Below, piece after piece: positions 36,454-44,334 of a DNA stretch of 64,000 nt. Each line of letters begins with the position of its first letter. Positions within the stretch are counted from its first letter, which is position 1. The stretch is from Eubacteriales bacterium. GTDB taxonomy: Bacteria; Bacillota; Clostridia; Lachnospirales; Lachnospiraceae. A program made the position numbers and the translations under genes. The DNA is taken from positions 26,480-90,479 of the forward strand of contig JAUNOP010000006.1 in the NCBI GenBank assembly GCA_030537135.1, in the 5' to 3' direction. The notes beneath the pieces are model-generated. The model searched no databases, was not told the DNA's origin, and saw only the letters and a list, made by a program, of their open reading frames with translations.

Positions 36454-37302
36454 TCACACTGCAACCGGGATATCCTTAATCTGCGGCCCTGACTGGTAAT
36501 TCTCCACAATCAAATCCTTTGTAGTAAATTCATAGAAATCCCTAATCTCAGGATTCAGTCTCACAGACGGTGCAGGATAAGGTGTTCTGGAAATCAGCTC
36601 CTTTATCACAGGAATATGTCTGTCATAAATATGACAGTCTGCAATTACATGAAGCAATTCTCCTGCCTCCATGTCGCATACCTGAGCAAACATCATCAGA
36701 AGAATCGAGTATTGGCATACGTTCCAGTTGTTTGCAGCCAATATATCCTGAGAGCGCTGATTCAGCACAGCGTTCAGCGTCAGCCTGTCCCGTCCTGGTT
36801 CCTTTGTGACATTAAAGGTCACGGAATGCGCGCATGGATATAAATTCATCTCATGCAAATCCTGATGAACATAAATATTGGTCATAATTCTGCGGCTATA
36901 AGGGTTGTTCTTTAAATCATAAAGGACTCTGTCCACCTGATCCATCTTTCCTTCCTTATACTGATGCTTGACTCCCATCTGATAGCCATAGGCCTTTCCT
37001 ATAGAGCCGTTTTCATCTGCCCAGCTATCCCAGATATGACTGTTTAGATCCTTCACATTGTTGGATTTTCTCTGCCATATCCACAAAATCTCATCCATGG
37101 CGCTTTTCAATGCCGTGCGCCGCAGAGTCAATGCAGGGAATTCTTTTCTGAGGTCATATCGATTTACTATACCAAAGCGTTTGATTGTATAGGCTGGCGT
37201 ACCGTCCTCCCATACAGGACGCACTTTCTCTCCCTCTGTGCTGGTTCCATTCTCAAGAATATCCTCGCACATCCGAATAAATATTGTATCTGCAAGACTC
37301 AC
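36454..37302 (-). CDS. thyA: Thymidylate synthase
   Basis: A 282-residue enzyme that methylates dUMP with methylene-tetrahydrofolate. The catalytic cysteine is in LYPCAHS, with nucleotide-binding residues in LNQRSQDILAANNWNVCQY and the C-terminal DCHIYDRH motif. It differs from E. coli ThyA around the active site (YPCAHS in place of PPCH) but keeps the overall order. The start is GTG at 37302 because AAAAGGAGG lies seven bases before it; a longer reading to 37386 would cover the promoter. folA follows, recycling the dihydrofolate it produces. A promoter lies at 37337-37365. Confidence 0.95.
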   Translation of the reverse strand: MSLADTIFIRMCEDILENGTSTEGEKVRPVWEDGTPAYTIKRFGIVNRYDLRKEFPALTLRRTALKSAMDEILWIWQRKSNNVKDLNSHIWDSWADENGSIGKAYGYQMGVKHQYKEGKMDQVDRVLYDLKNNPYSRRIMTNIYVHQDLHEMNLYPCAHSVTFNVTKEPGRDRLTLNAVLNQRSQDILAANNWNVCQYSILLMMFAQVCDMEAGELLHVIADCHIYDRHIPVIKELISRTPYPAPSVRLNPEIRDFYEFTTKDLIVENYQSGPQIKDIPVAV

Positions 37303-37336
37303 AATAACCTTCCTCCTTTTTGTTCTTCTGGTTTTG

Positions 37337-37365
37337 ATTTTAGCATAAAAGAATATCCGCGTAAA
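37337..37365 (-). promoter_or_regulatory. Promoter of thyA-folA
   Basis: TTTACG (37365-37360), a 17-base spacer and TAAAAT (37342-37337) with an extended TG (TGC immediately upstream). It is divergent to the VanZ-like gene's promoter. Confidence 0.55.
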
Positions 37366-37371
37366 GCCTGC

Positions 37372-37400
37372 TGGACAAGCTGCCAAAAACGTGCTATATT
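37372..37400 (+). promoter_or_regulatory. Promoter of the VanZ-like gene, possibly giving a leaderless mRNA
   Basis: TGGACA (37372-37377), a 17-base spacer and TATATT (37395-37400), each one mismatch from consensus. Seven bases later comes ATG 37408, where transcription would be expected to begin. No Shine-Dalgarno sequence precedes the start. Confidence 0.5.
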
Positions 37401-37407
37401 GAATGCC

Positions 37408-37932
37408 ATGAAACTATTCATTACTTTATTAAAACCCTTGTCCTTTTTACCCGCAATTCTGATGATGTACGTTATCTATTCTTTCTCAGCACAGACCGGG
37501 GAGGTGTCTGGAAAGCTGAGCTACAGAATCAGCTACGAAATTGTGGAGCTAAAAAGCGACCTTGCAAGTGACGGGAAAACACCGGACGTTCTGGCCGCAG
37601 AGGCCTCTGGAATCGAATATTATGTGCGAAAAGGCGCCCATATGACAGAATATTTTCTCCTTGCCATTGCCATATCTCTTCCTCTGTATGTATACAGAAT
37701 ACGAGGCATATGGCTGATGCTTCTGGCAGGGGTTCTGTGCGTGTGCTTTGCAGGTTTGGATGAATACCATCAGTCCTTTGTGGCAAACCGTGGGCCTTCT
37801 GTCAAGGACGTAGGCATTGACAGCATAGGGGCGTTTGTTGGAATGCTTTTTGTACAGCTCTTCTGCTGGTCTACGCTCCATAATCCAGAAGCTCATTCTC
37901 ACAGAAGACACCATAAAAGGAACCGGAAGTAA
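37408..37932 (+). CDS. VanZ-family membrane protein
   Basis: A 174-residue membrane protein of the VanZ family, whose prototype gives low-level teicoplanin resistance. Four hydrophobic segments are visible (about 8-24, 75-92, 98-114, 132-152). Family motifs include YSFSAQ near residue 20, YYVRKGAHMTEYFLLA near 70 and DEYHQSF followed by GPSVKDVGIDSIGAFVG around 115. The C-terminus is a basic cytoplasmic tail (HSHRRHHKRNRK). The start may be the ATG at 37408 or TTG 37399; neither has a ribosome site. A terminator hairpin overlaps its stop codon. The function in this strain is unknown. Confidence 0.88.
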   Translation: MKLFITLLKPLSFLPAILMMYVIYSFSAQTGEVSGKLSYRISYEIVELKSDLASDGKTPDVLAAEASGIEYYVRKGAHMTEYFLLAIAISLPLYVYRIRGIWLMLLAGVLCVCFAGLDEYHQSFVANRGPSVKDVGIDSIGAFVGMLFVQLFCWSTLHNPEAHSHRRHHKRNRK

Positions 37933-37948
37933 ATCTGGTTCCTTTTTT
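37919..37948 (+). terminator. Terminator of the VanZ-like gene
   Basis: GGAACC (37919-37924) and GGTTCC (37937-37942) are followed by TTTTTT. The stem begins inside the last codons. Confidence 0.7.
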
Positions 37949-37967
37949 CTGACTGCTCTTCTGTCTG

Positions 37968-39458
37968 TCAGATTCTTCCATACATCTTTGACAGACCATG
38001 CATCCGATGGATAATGTCTCCAGAGAGCTGGCCTCTTCTTATTCTCCATTTCCAGTTATCTCCAAAGGAGCCTGGAAGATTAATTCTCGCTTCGCTTCCC
38101 AGTCCAAGATAATCCTGCACAGGAATAATCGCCAGATCCGCGACACTCGCAAGAGCTGTACGGATCAAATCCCAGACACATTGCTCAATCGGCTTTCCCT
38201 CACAGTTTGTATATGCCCTTGCAAAATCCAGGTCATGTCCGTAGAGCGCCTGATACCAGCCTCTGGTTGTATCATTGTCGCAGGTGCCTGTGTATACCAC
38301 GCAGTTTTTCTCATATTTATGAGGAAGATAGCTGCTGTTCTCACTGCTGTCAAACGCAAACTGGAGAACTTTCATTCCCGGAAAGCCGGTATCCTTTACA
38401 AGCTGAAGCACACTCTCTGTCAAAAAGCCCAGATCCTCTGCAATCACATTCAGTTCTCCTATGCGCTCCTTAAGCACCTTAAAAAGCTCAATTCCAGGTC
38501 CCTTTTCCCAATGTCCGAATTCGGCTGTAGAATCCCCATATGGAATCGAATAATATTCATCAAAGCCCCGGAAATGGTCAATGCGGATAATGTCATACAG
38601 CTCATAGCTGTGAGATACCCGCTGCGTCCACCAGGTAAATTCTGTTGCTCTGTGATATTCCCAGCTGTAGAGAGGGTTGCCCCAAAGCTGTCCTGTGGCG
38701 CTGAAAGCGTCCGGAGGGCAGCCTGCCACTGCTACCGGTTTATTCTCCTCGTCAAACTGAAACAAAAGAGGATTTGCCCAGGTATCCGCACTGTCAAAAG
38801 CAACATAAATAGGAATATCCCCAATGAATTTAATGCCATTGCTGTTGGCGTATTTCTTCAAAAGCGACCACTGCTTGCTAAAATAGTACTGCTGAAAACG
38901 ATAAAACAAAAGCTCATCTGCCAGAAGCTCCCTGTATTCCTGCACTGCCTTTGGACTTCTGTCCTTAATCTCTGCCGGCCAGTCTACCCAGCACTGTCCA
39001 TTAAAATGATTCTTTACTGCCATATACAGACTGTAGTCCTCGAGCCAATAGCCATTGCTTCTGACAAATTCTCCAAATTCTGGCTCATGCTCCATGTGTC
39101 TCTGTTTCCAGGATTCATAAGCCTTTCTCAAAACACGAAAACGATTTTCATAAATTTTCCCATAATCCACATAGCTCTCGTTGTCTCCCCAGTTGCAGGA
39201 ATATAGGTCATGGTCGCAAAGAAGGCCTTCCTTTACAAGGCCTTCCAGATCAATAAAATACGGGTTCCCTGCAAAGGTGGAAAATGACTGATAGGGAGAA
39301 TCTCCATAGCCTGTAGGGCCAAGCGGCAAAATCTGCCAGTACTTCTGTCCCGCTGCAATCAGCTGATCTACAAAATCATAGGCCTCCCTTGAAAAACAGC
39401 CAATCCCGAATTTGGAGGGCAGGCTGGATATCGGCATTAACACACCACATGCTCTCAT
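37968..39458 (-). CDS. malQ: 4-alpha-glucanotransferase (amylomaltase)
   Basis: A 496-residue GH77 enzyme that transfers maltodextrin units between glucan chains, part of maltose or glycogen use. Typical blocks are LPSKFGIGCF near the N-terminus, PLGPTGYGDSPYQS, IGDIPIYVAFDSADTWANP, the nucleophile Asp region IIRIDHFRGFDEYY, the acid/base VIAEDLGFLT, and YTGTCDNDTTRGWY. ATG 39458 follows GTGAGGACTAAACAA; a GTG five codons earlier is less likely. Expression is from a consensus promoter at 39662-39689, with a structured leader of about 190 bases. Confidence 0.96.
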   Translation of the reverse strand: MRACGVLMPISSLPSKFGIGCFSREAYDFVDQLIAAGQKYWQILPLGPTGYGDSPYQSFSTFAGNPYFIDLEGLVKEGLLCDHDLYSCNWGDNESYVDYGKIYENRFRVLRKAYESWKQRHMEHEPEFGEFVRSNGYWLEDYSLYMAVKNHFNGQCWVDWPAEIKDRSPKAVQEYRELLADELLFYRFQQYYFSKQWSLLKKYANSNGIKFIGDIPIYVAFDSADTWANPLLFQFDEENKPVAVAGCPPDAFSATGQLWGNPLYSWEYHRATEFTWWTQRVSHSYELYDIIRIDHFRGFDEYYSIPYGDSTAEFGHWEKGPGIELFKVLKERIGELNVIAEDLGFLTESVLQLVKDTGFPGMKVLQFAFDSSENSSYLPHKYEKNCVVYTGTCDNDTTRGWYQALYGHDLDFARAYTNCEGKPIEQCVWDLIRTALASVADLAIIPVQDYLGLGSEARINLPGSFGDNWKWRIRRGQLSGDIIHRMHGLSKMYGRI

Positions 39459-39473
39459 TTGTTTAGTCCTCAC

Positions 39474-39654
39474 TTTTTATGATTTATCAAAATACAGATG
39501 CAGACACCAATTGCTCTGCCTTTGGTTTACTCTTCTCCTGTGTTCACAGAAGGGCTGTGCAAAGCAATCGCCCATGAATAGCAACGCCTTTGGAATCCGC
39601 GCTGCAAAGGATGCGCTCTCATGCTTTCGCAGGTTCCAGGTTCGTGTCAAACAT
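39474..39654 (-). other. Long structured leader of malQ
   Basis: About 190 bases separate the malQ promoter from its start codon. On the minus strand several short stems are possible (CCTTT...AAAGG, GGGC...GCCC, ACCAA...TTGGT). I do not match it to a riboswitch class I know. The word AAAGGCGTTGCTATTCATGG resembles one in the leader of the PurF-like gene. Confidence 0.4.
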
Positions 39655-39661
39655 ACGATTT

Positions 39662-39689
39662 ATTATAGCATTCTGAACAAAAATGTCAA
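39662..39689 (-). promoter_or_regulatory. Consensus promoter of malQ
   Basis: Perfect TTGACA (39689-39684), 16-base spacer and perfect TATAAT (39667-39662) on the minus strand, the strongest promoter I found in the window. Confidence 0.8.
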
Positions 39690-39754
39690 GCTTTGATGTA
39701 TTAGTTTTGCAATTTTGCACAAAAGCCTTGATTGTCAAAATAATTCATAACCCC

Positions 39755-40690
39755 TTATAGGCCGTTCTTTCTCAAAAAAGCATTGATGTCGCGAAATACT
39801 TTCTTTTTTTCTCTCTCATTGAGGATTTCATGACGCATACCAGGATACAGCTTTCCTTTCACGTTTCTGTAGCCTGCCAGCCGCATATGCATCAAAGCGT
39901 CCGCATATTTACGGGGACCTCCAATGCAGGGATCATCTGCTCCTCCCACGAACAATATCGGCATATCCGGCCTCGCACACTGCCATCCCTTCTTTGCGTA
40001 GGCCTGTTTCATAAGCTCAAACAGCACCAGATAAGCGTCTGTTGTAAAGGTAAAGCCGCACAGAGGATTTTTATCATATTCCTCCACAACCTCAGGCGCA
40101 GAGCATACCCAGGAAAAAATGCTCTCCTCATCCTTAAACTTCGCTGCATAACTTCCAAAGGACAAGCCCTCCAGAAGCTTACTGGGATGCCTCTTTCCAA
40201 ACAGCTGCCTCTGCAGCTTTGCAATAACCGTTCCCACAGCTCTCGCAGGATTCCTGCTGGGAGAGCCAGATAAAATAAGCGCGTCTATCTTGTCATCGTA
40301 TCTTCTGGTAAATGCTCTGGCTGCAAGAGATCCCATGCTGTGGCCAAACAAAATCAACGGTACTTTCGGAAATTTCTTGTGCATCTCTTCATTTACCTGA
40401 AGAATATCATCCAGAAAGGCCTCGGTTCCACCGCCGTACATATAACCCAGATCCTCCCTGGAGCGCACGCTCGCTCCATGCCCTCTATGGTCATGAATCA
40501 CAGCCACAAAGCCCTTCTCAGCCAGATATTCCATAAAGGGAAGATATCGTTCCTTATATTCACTCATTCCATGGAGAATCTGAACAATTCCCCTGCACTG
40601 CATTCCCTGCTCCATTTGAGGCAGAACAGTCAAAACAAAAACTCCAAGTCCGTCTTGTCTTGATTTTATCTCTGACTTAATTTTTTGCAT
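39755..40690 (-). CDS. Alpha/beta hydrolase, lysophospholipase/monoacylglycerol lipase-like
   Basis: A 311-residue cytoplasmic alpha/beta hydrolase of the serine aminopeptidase S33 / Hydrolase_4 group. The nucleophile elbow is FGHSMGS with Ser near residue 117, preceded by the oxyanion segment LHGMSEYKERY and HDHRGHGAS. The acid residue is probably in GGADDPCIGG and the catalytic His in MRHEILNE. These motifs are typical of monoglyceride lipases and lysophospholipases. The substrate cannot be assigned. ATG 40690 follows GGAGG with six-base spacing. The gene is isolated. Confidence 0.87.
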   Translation of the reverse strand: MQKIKSEIKSRQDGLGVFVLTVLPQMEQGMQCRGIVQILHGMSEYKERYLPFMEYLAEKGFVAVIHDHRGHGASVRSREDLGYMYGGGTEAFLDDILQVNEEMHKKFPKVPLILFGHSMGSLAARAFTRRYDDKIDALILSGSPSRNPARAVGTVIAKLQRQLFGKRHPSKLLEGLSFGSYAAKFKDEESIFSWVCSAPEVVEEYDKNPLCGFTFTTDAYLVLFELMKQAYAKKGWQCARPDMPILFVGGADDPCIGGPRKYADALMHMRLAGYRNVKGKLYPGMRHEILNEREKKKVFRDINAFLRKNGL

Positions 40691-40792
40691 CCTATCCCTC
40701 CATTCTTTCTTTGCGTCTATCCTAAACTACTATTTACTGCTTTCATAGCAACATCTTAGCACAAAACCAGTTAAATGCAAATCCGGAACTTC

Positions 40793-40820
40793 TTGCATCC
40801 CGGTGTTTTTCTGATATAAT
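40793..40820 (+). promoter_or_regulatory. Promoter of the DUF5067-type gene
   Basis: TTGCAT (40793-40798), a 16-base spacer and a perfect TATAAT (40815-40820). A 120-base leader follows, with AAAGGAGG just before the start codon at 40950. Confidence 0.65.
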
Positions 40821-40949
40821 AATGTAAGGGTTTTATGTTCATAAATCCTCATGTCGGCAGGCCTGTATCAGATTTCCTGCCTTTTGCCCCTGGTAGCATA
40901 GAAATAGGTATTCTGAACACAATTAATTATATTTTTCAAAGGAGGTACT

Positions 40950-41999
40950 ATGAGAAATTCAAAAAATGAACGCAAATCACACCGCCTTGTCATCCTTCTG
41001 GTGCTTTTGATTGTGCTGCTTTTTGTCTGCGGAGGAGGCCTTGCTTATTATTTGTACATACAGCCCTCCAGGGCAGTGGAAAATTTTCTAAAGGATGCAA
41101 AGGCTCTGGATTTTGACGCGCTCTCCTCTGACGTCCTTACAGGAGATTTGTCTCCTCTTGAGGAAGCTCATGTCACAGACTCTGCCTATGAGGAATTTTT
41201 CCGCAGAGCAAATGCCTTTATGACCTATGATATTGGAAAAACCAGCTACCGTTTTACCAATGCTACGGTCAGCGCAGTTATTCAATACGCGGACGGGACC
41301 GAAATTTATAAGCAGACCATCAGCGATATTACCAAACAGATTGCATCCTCCGCTTTTTCAGGAGACGAAAAATCTGCCGAGGACTTAAATTCCGAATTTT
41401 CCCGTTATCTTTCCGAAAATTCCGCATCCCTTGGACAGAGCTTTTCCTCGATTTCCCTTGATTTTCAGCTCATAAAGGAAAATGGGAAATGGTATGTGGA
41501 CGCTATCAGCGACGATATGGCGCAGGTTCTGTCTGTAAATTTTCTGAGTGCTGAACAAGAGCTCACAGCTTCTATGTCCCAGATTTCCGAAGGCTCCCAG
41601 GAGACTTCTGTTCCGCAGGCCTCTGCCGAGGACAGAATCGATTTGATAGCCAAGACTTTTACCATCCAGTACACTGGTCACCAGCTTTCCCAGGACATGA
41701 ATGGAAATCCCTGCCTTCTGGTCTATTACAACTATACCAATCTGGCAGCAGATCCCTCAAGCGCTATGGTGGATGTCAATCTTCGCGCTTATCAAAACGG
41801 ACAGCTTCTGGAGGCATCGCTTTCCGCTGAAGATGACGCCGCCCTTGACCAGTATATGGAAAGCTCACCGTCCGGTCAAACGGTGTCTGTTTGTCAGGCC
41901 TTTGCCCTCCTGGACTCTGTCTCAGACGTGACTCTTGCAGCTTCAGAGGCCTATTCCTTTAACGAGCAGGGTACTGTTCAGCTTTTGAAGCTTTCGTAA
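40950..41999 (+). CDS. Membrane-anchored extracytoplasmic protein with DUF5067-like domain
   Basis: A 349-residue protein with a basic N-terminus (MRNSKNERKSHR) and one hydrophobic segment at about 13-35, so most of the chain is outside the cell. Residues 38-195 resemble the DUF4878/NTF2-like fold with a conserved ENGKWYVD block. Residues about 225-345 match the clostridial DUF5067 domain (FTIQYTGHQLSQD, LLVYYNYTNLA, RAYQNGQLLEASL). No catalytic residues are seen. The family occurs in many Firmicutes as a surface protein of unknown function. It stands alone between its promoter and a strong terminator. Confidence 0.85.
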   Translation: MRNSKNERKSHRLVILLVLLIVLLFVCGGGLAYYLYIQPSRAVENFLKDAKALDFDALSSDVLTGDLSPLEEAHVTDSAYEEFFRRANAFMTYDIGKTSYRFTNATVSAVIQYADGTEIYKQTISDITKQIASSAFSGDEKSAEDLNSEFSRYLSENSASLGQSFSSISLDFQLIKENGKWYVDAISDDMAQVLSVNFLSAEQELTASMSQISEGSQETSVPQASAEDRIDLIAKTFTIQYTGHQLSQDMNGNPCLLVYYNYTNLAADPSSAMVDVNLRAYQNGQLLEASLSAEDDAALDQYMESSPSGQTVSVCQAFALLDSVSDVTLAASEAYSFNEQGTVQLLKLS

Positions 42000-42020
42000 A
42001 ATGTTCTTTTTATCGGTTCA

Positions 42021-42060
42021 AAAGGAGAAACCTGTTTTAAACGGTTTCTCCTTTTTTTGT
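42021..42060 (+). terminator. Strong terminator after the DUF5067-type gene
   Basis: AAAGGAGAAACC (42021-42032) and GGTTTCTCCTTT (42043-42054) with a 10-base loop and seven T residues following. Confidence 0.85.
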
Positions 42061-42124
42061 ATAAAAAAATCCTCTGCCGGAAATACTAGCATATATCTCA
42101 TAAGATAAGAAAGGATGATATGCT

Positions 42125-42352
42125 ATGGGAAATAAATTTTTAAAATGCACGGCATTGACCATTGCTGTAATCGGTACTATCAACTGGGGACTTGTCGGAC
42201 TTTTTCAATTTAATGTAGTTGCCGCTCTCTTTGGCAATATGAGCTGGCTTTCCAGAATTATTTATTGCCTGGTGGGTCTTAGCGGCATCTATCTTCTCTC
42301 CTTTTATCCTCTTCTTGAGGACGACACTGTTACCAGCACACAGACAATGTAA
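42125..42352 (+). CDS. DUF378-family small membrane protein
   Basis: A 75-residue protein with two hydrophobic helices (about 8-32 and 40-63) around the family motif TINWGLVGLF. It matches the DUF378 family (YuzA-like), small integral membrane proteins of unknown function. The ATG at 42125 has AAAGGA about ten bases upstream. The C-terminal tail (EDDTVTSTQTM) is acidic and Thr-rich. It is convergent with the tRNA-Gly gene, and the hairpin at 42359-42384 lies between them. Confidence 0.85.
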   Translation: MGNKFLKCTALTIAVIGTINWGLVGLFQFNVVAALFGNMSWLSRIIYCLVGLSGIYLLSFYPLLEDDTVTSTQTM

Positions 42353-42353
42353 G

Positions 42354-42384
42354 ACAAAAAGGCTTCCGCAGGAGCGGAAGCCTT
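42354..42384 (-). terminator. Terminator of tRNA-Gly
   Basis: AAGGCTTCCGC (42359-42369) and GCGGAAGCCTT (42374-42384) form a perfect 11-bp stem; on the minus strand a TTTTT tract follows. It also ends the convergent DUF378 gene. Confidence 0.8.
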
Positions 42385-42387
42385 CAG

Positions 42388-42460
42388 AGCGATAGACGGG
42401 GCTCGAACCCGCGGTCTCGACCTTGGCAAGGTCGCGCGTTACCAACTACGCCACTATCGC
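42388..42460 (-). tRNA. tRNA-Gly (anticodon GCC)
   Basis: Read on the minus strand, a complete cloverleaf: acceptor GCGATAG/CTATCGC, D arm GCGT..ACGC, anticodon stem CGACC/GGTCG with loop TTGCCAA (GCC anticodon), T arm with GGTTCGAGCCC, and discriminator T at 42388. The CCA end is not encoded. Confidence 0.97.
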
Positions 42461-42568
42461 ATATCTATTTGTTTTGAGAAGCTTTTTATCAGCTCCTCAA
42501 GACAATAGATAGTATACAACAGCATTTCTGTTTTGTCAAACATTTTTTTTATAAAATTTCAAAAATAG

Positions 42569-43324
42569 CTACTGATTCAGCAGCACACTGATAACATAAT
42601 TAAATCTTTTAAATTCCCTTTGGCTAATATCCTCCAGACGAATCAAGTCTACGTCAAGCCAAAGCTCCTCTGCTGCTGTCAAAATATGGGCAAGCATAAT
42701 TCCCAGATTAAACTCTGTGTATTTGCCCCGAAAGCCTGCGTCATCCTTTCTGGAAAAAATATGAATTCTTCCATTCGATATCAAAAATCTCCAGGGCTGG
42801 CTGTTCATGCTGGATGGAGCCAGACGCGCGGCCTCTATAAGCTCTCTGACCCAGGGACGCATGGTTTCCCTCAGAACGCACAGGTTCTTTATGTCCAGTC
42901 GCCGAAACTGCACCGCTGTACGCAGATGAGAGCCTGCTGCATATCCAAAGCTCATTGTCATGAGGTATTTCTTTCCATCCATATCCTTCTTTGGAAGAAG
43001 CGACGTACTGCGATAGCAGCTCCCAAGTCCTCTTGTCGTCAGATACAGACTCATCATCTCCATAAGATAGCCCGCATTCATGCGGTACCGTTCCTTGTCC
43101 TCTGAGTAAATTTTCATCTGATAGGGAGGCTTTGATTTTCCTAAAACAGCACCCTCTCTTCCGTTCATACACCTCTCTATTACCAGCTCTGTCCGAATAC
43201 CTGGAACCAGTCTTGGAATCTCATCAAAGTAATTCTGTATATCTTCAAGAAGCTCCTCTGGTATCAGCTCCTGCTTATATTTTCTCACTGATTTTCTTTT
43301 ATAAATTGCCTCGTATGTGTTCAT
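42569..43324 (-). CDS. Nitroreductase-family protein, double-domain arrangement
   Basis: A 251-residue flavin-dependent oxidoreductase relative. The N-terminus (YEAIYKRKSVRKY) matches the FMN-binding start of nitroreductases, and a second characteristic block, ELIEAARLAPSSMNSQPWRF, appears only near residue 160, well after the place it has in a standard single-domain enzyme. The layout matches the TM1586-type nitroreductase family, in which the motif order is rearranged. It probably uses FMN and NAD(P)H, but the substrate is unknown. ATG 43324 follows AGAGG; an extension to 43363 is possible but has no ribosome site. Confidence 0.8.
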   Translation of the reverse strand: MNTYEAIYKRKSVRKYKQELIPEELLEDIQNYFDEIPRLVPGIRTELVIERCMNGREGAVLGKSKPPYQMKIYSEDKERYRMNAGYLMEMMSLYLTTRGLGSCYRSTSLLPKKDMDGKKYLMTMSFGYAAGSHLRTAVQFRRLDIKNLCVLRETMRPWVRELIEAARLAPSSMNSQPWRFLISNGRIHIFSRKDDAGFRGKYTEFNLGIMLAHILTAAEELWLDVDLIRLEDISQREFKRFNYVISVLLNQ

Positions 43325-43413
43325 GTGTGCCTCTCTATATTTTTTGTAATAATATTGTAACATATCATTTTCTGTACATTCAAGACTGTTTTTATAAATA
43401 TTTTCTTAATTTT

Positions 43414-44208
43414 TTACTTTGAAAGTCCCACATAATATCGAAGGACATGCTCTGGATATCTCTGATCTCCATAATTCCAGGGACCTGCAGTATTCAGATA
43501 TGGATCTCCCTCTGTTCTGGGCGTATTTTGGCTGGCCATTTGAGCAAAAGCCTCTGCGCTTTCTCTGCTCCACTCCTTCAGTCCATTCTTCTCCATATAT
43601 TGAAGATAACCATTTGTCCCAAAATTATACGCCTGCAGAGCCACCTTAATATTTTTCAGATCCTGAGGACTTCTCACTCCTGCCTGTTCCAGAGCATATT
43701 TCATCTCCTGCACTCCGCACCGGATAGAATACTCTGTGTCCGTGATTCCTCCTGGTACCCTTGGATATTCTGTATTAAAGCCACATTCTGAGGACTGAAA
43801 CACATCTGTCCCAAGTCCTGAACTCTCCTGCATCATCAACGCCAGCAAAAGCTCTGTATATTCCTCTATTCCATATTCCGAGGCAATGCTCTGAACCTGA
43901 TACCTGTACTCTTCCACCTCATTACTGAGCCGGTAGGAAGGCTCACTGCTCTCCTCTTTGTTTCCAATAAAGCGAAAAATTTGGGCAGTTAGTCCTGCAA
44001 GAGCCAAAAGCACAATCAGTATCAGAAGCAGTCTCTGTCTTCGCACCCGTCTTCTGCGTCTTCTTCTCCTCTGCATACGAACCTGCTCAGGGGATAGCCT
44101 TGCTGAAGTGGAATTGTGCAGCCGAGCCTTTCCGGGGCTTTGCCTTTCTGACGGCCCAATCAGCATTCTTTGAGGAGATTTTTCATGATTTTGTCTTCTT
44201 TTCTCCAT
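43414..44208 (-). CDS. Membrane-anchored lysozyme-like (CwlT-type) protein
   Basis: A 264-residue protein. The first 58 residues are a basic cytoplasmic tail with eight consecutive Arg; a membrane helix follows at about 59-80. Residues about 100-264 match the lysozyme-like domain of CwlT and related muramidase/transglycosylases: LLLALMMQESSGLGTD (with the catalytic Glu), SIRCGVQEM, and ALQAYNFGTNGYLQYM. Such enzymes cut the glycan strands of peptidoglycan, often in growth or conjugation. No NlpC/P60 or conjugation genes are nearby, so a housekeeping role is more likely. ATG 44208 follows AGGAG. Confidence 0.88.
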   Translation of the reverse strand: MEKRRQNHEKSPQRMLIGPSERQSPGKARLHNSTSARLSPEQVRMQRRRRRRRRVRRQRLLLILIVLLALAGLTAQIFRFIGNKEESSEPSYRLSNEVEEYRYQVQSIASEYGIEEYTELLLALMMQESSGLGTDVFQSSECGFNTEYPRVPGGITDTEYSIRCGVQEMKYALEQAGVRSPQDLKNIKVALQAYNFGTNGYLQYMEKNGLKEWSRESAEAFAQMASQNTPRTEGDPYLNTAGPWNYGDQRYPEHVLRYYVGLSK

Positions 44209-44238
44209 AAGCTCCTATATTCTCAATAAGCGCGTGAA

Positions 44239-44314
44239 GGCAGCGAGAGACCCCTATGTCTCTTGCTGCCTCTCCAAATAATAACATTTTGCAAAGCGCA
44301 CAAATCCGCTTTGC
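44239..44314 (-). terminator. Two tandem hairpins ending the purO-purH transcript
   Basis: On the minus strand the first stem is GCAAAGCG/CGCTTTGC (plus 44307-44314 and 44291-44298) followed by AAAATGTTATT; the second is GGCAGCAAGAGAC/GTCTCTCGCTGCC (plus 44258-44270 and 44239-44251). Neither has a perfect T-run. Confidence 0.6.
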
Positions 44315-44334
44315 AGGTCCGGGATTTTTGGTTC

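Noticed and set aside
37998-39206. 402-residue open frame on the plus strand
   Set aside because: Antisense to malQ, which is clearly the coding strand.
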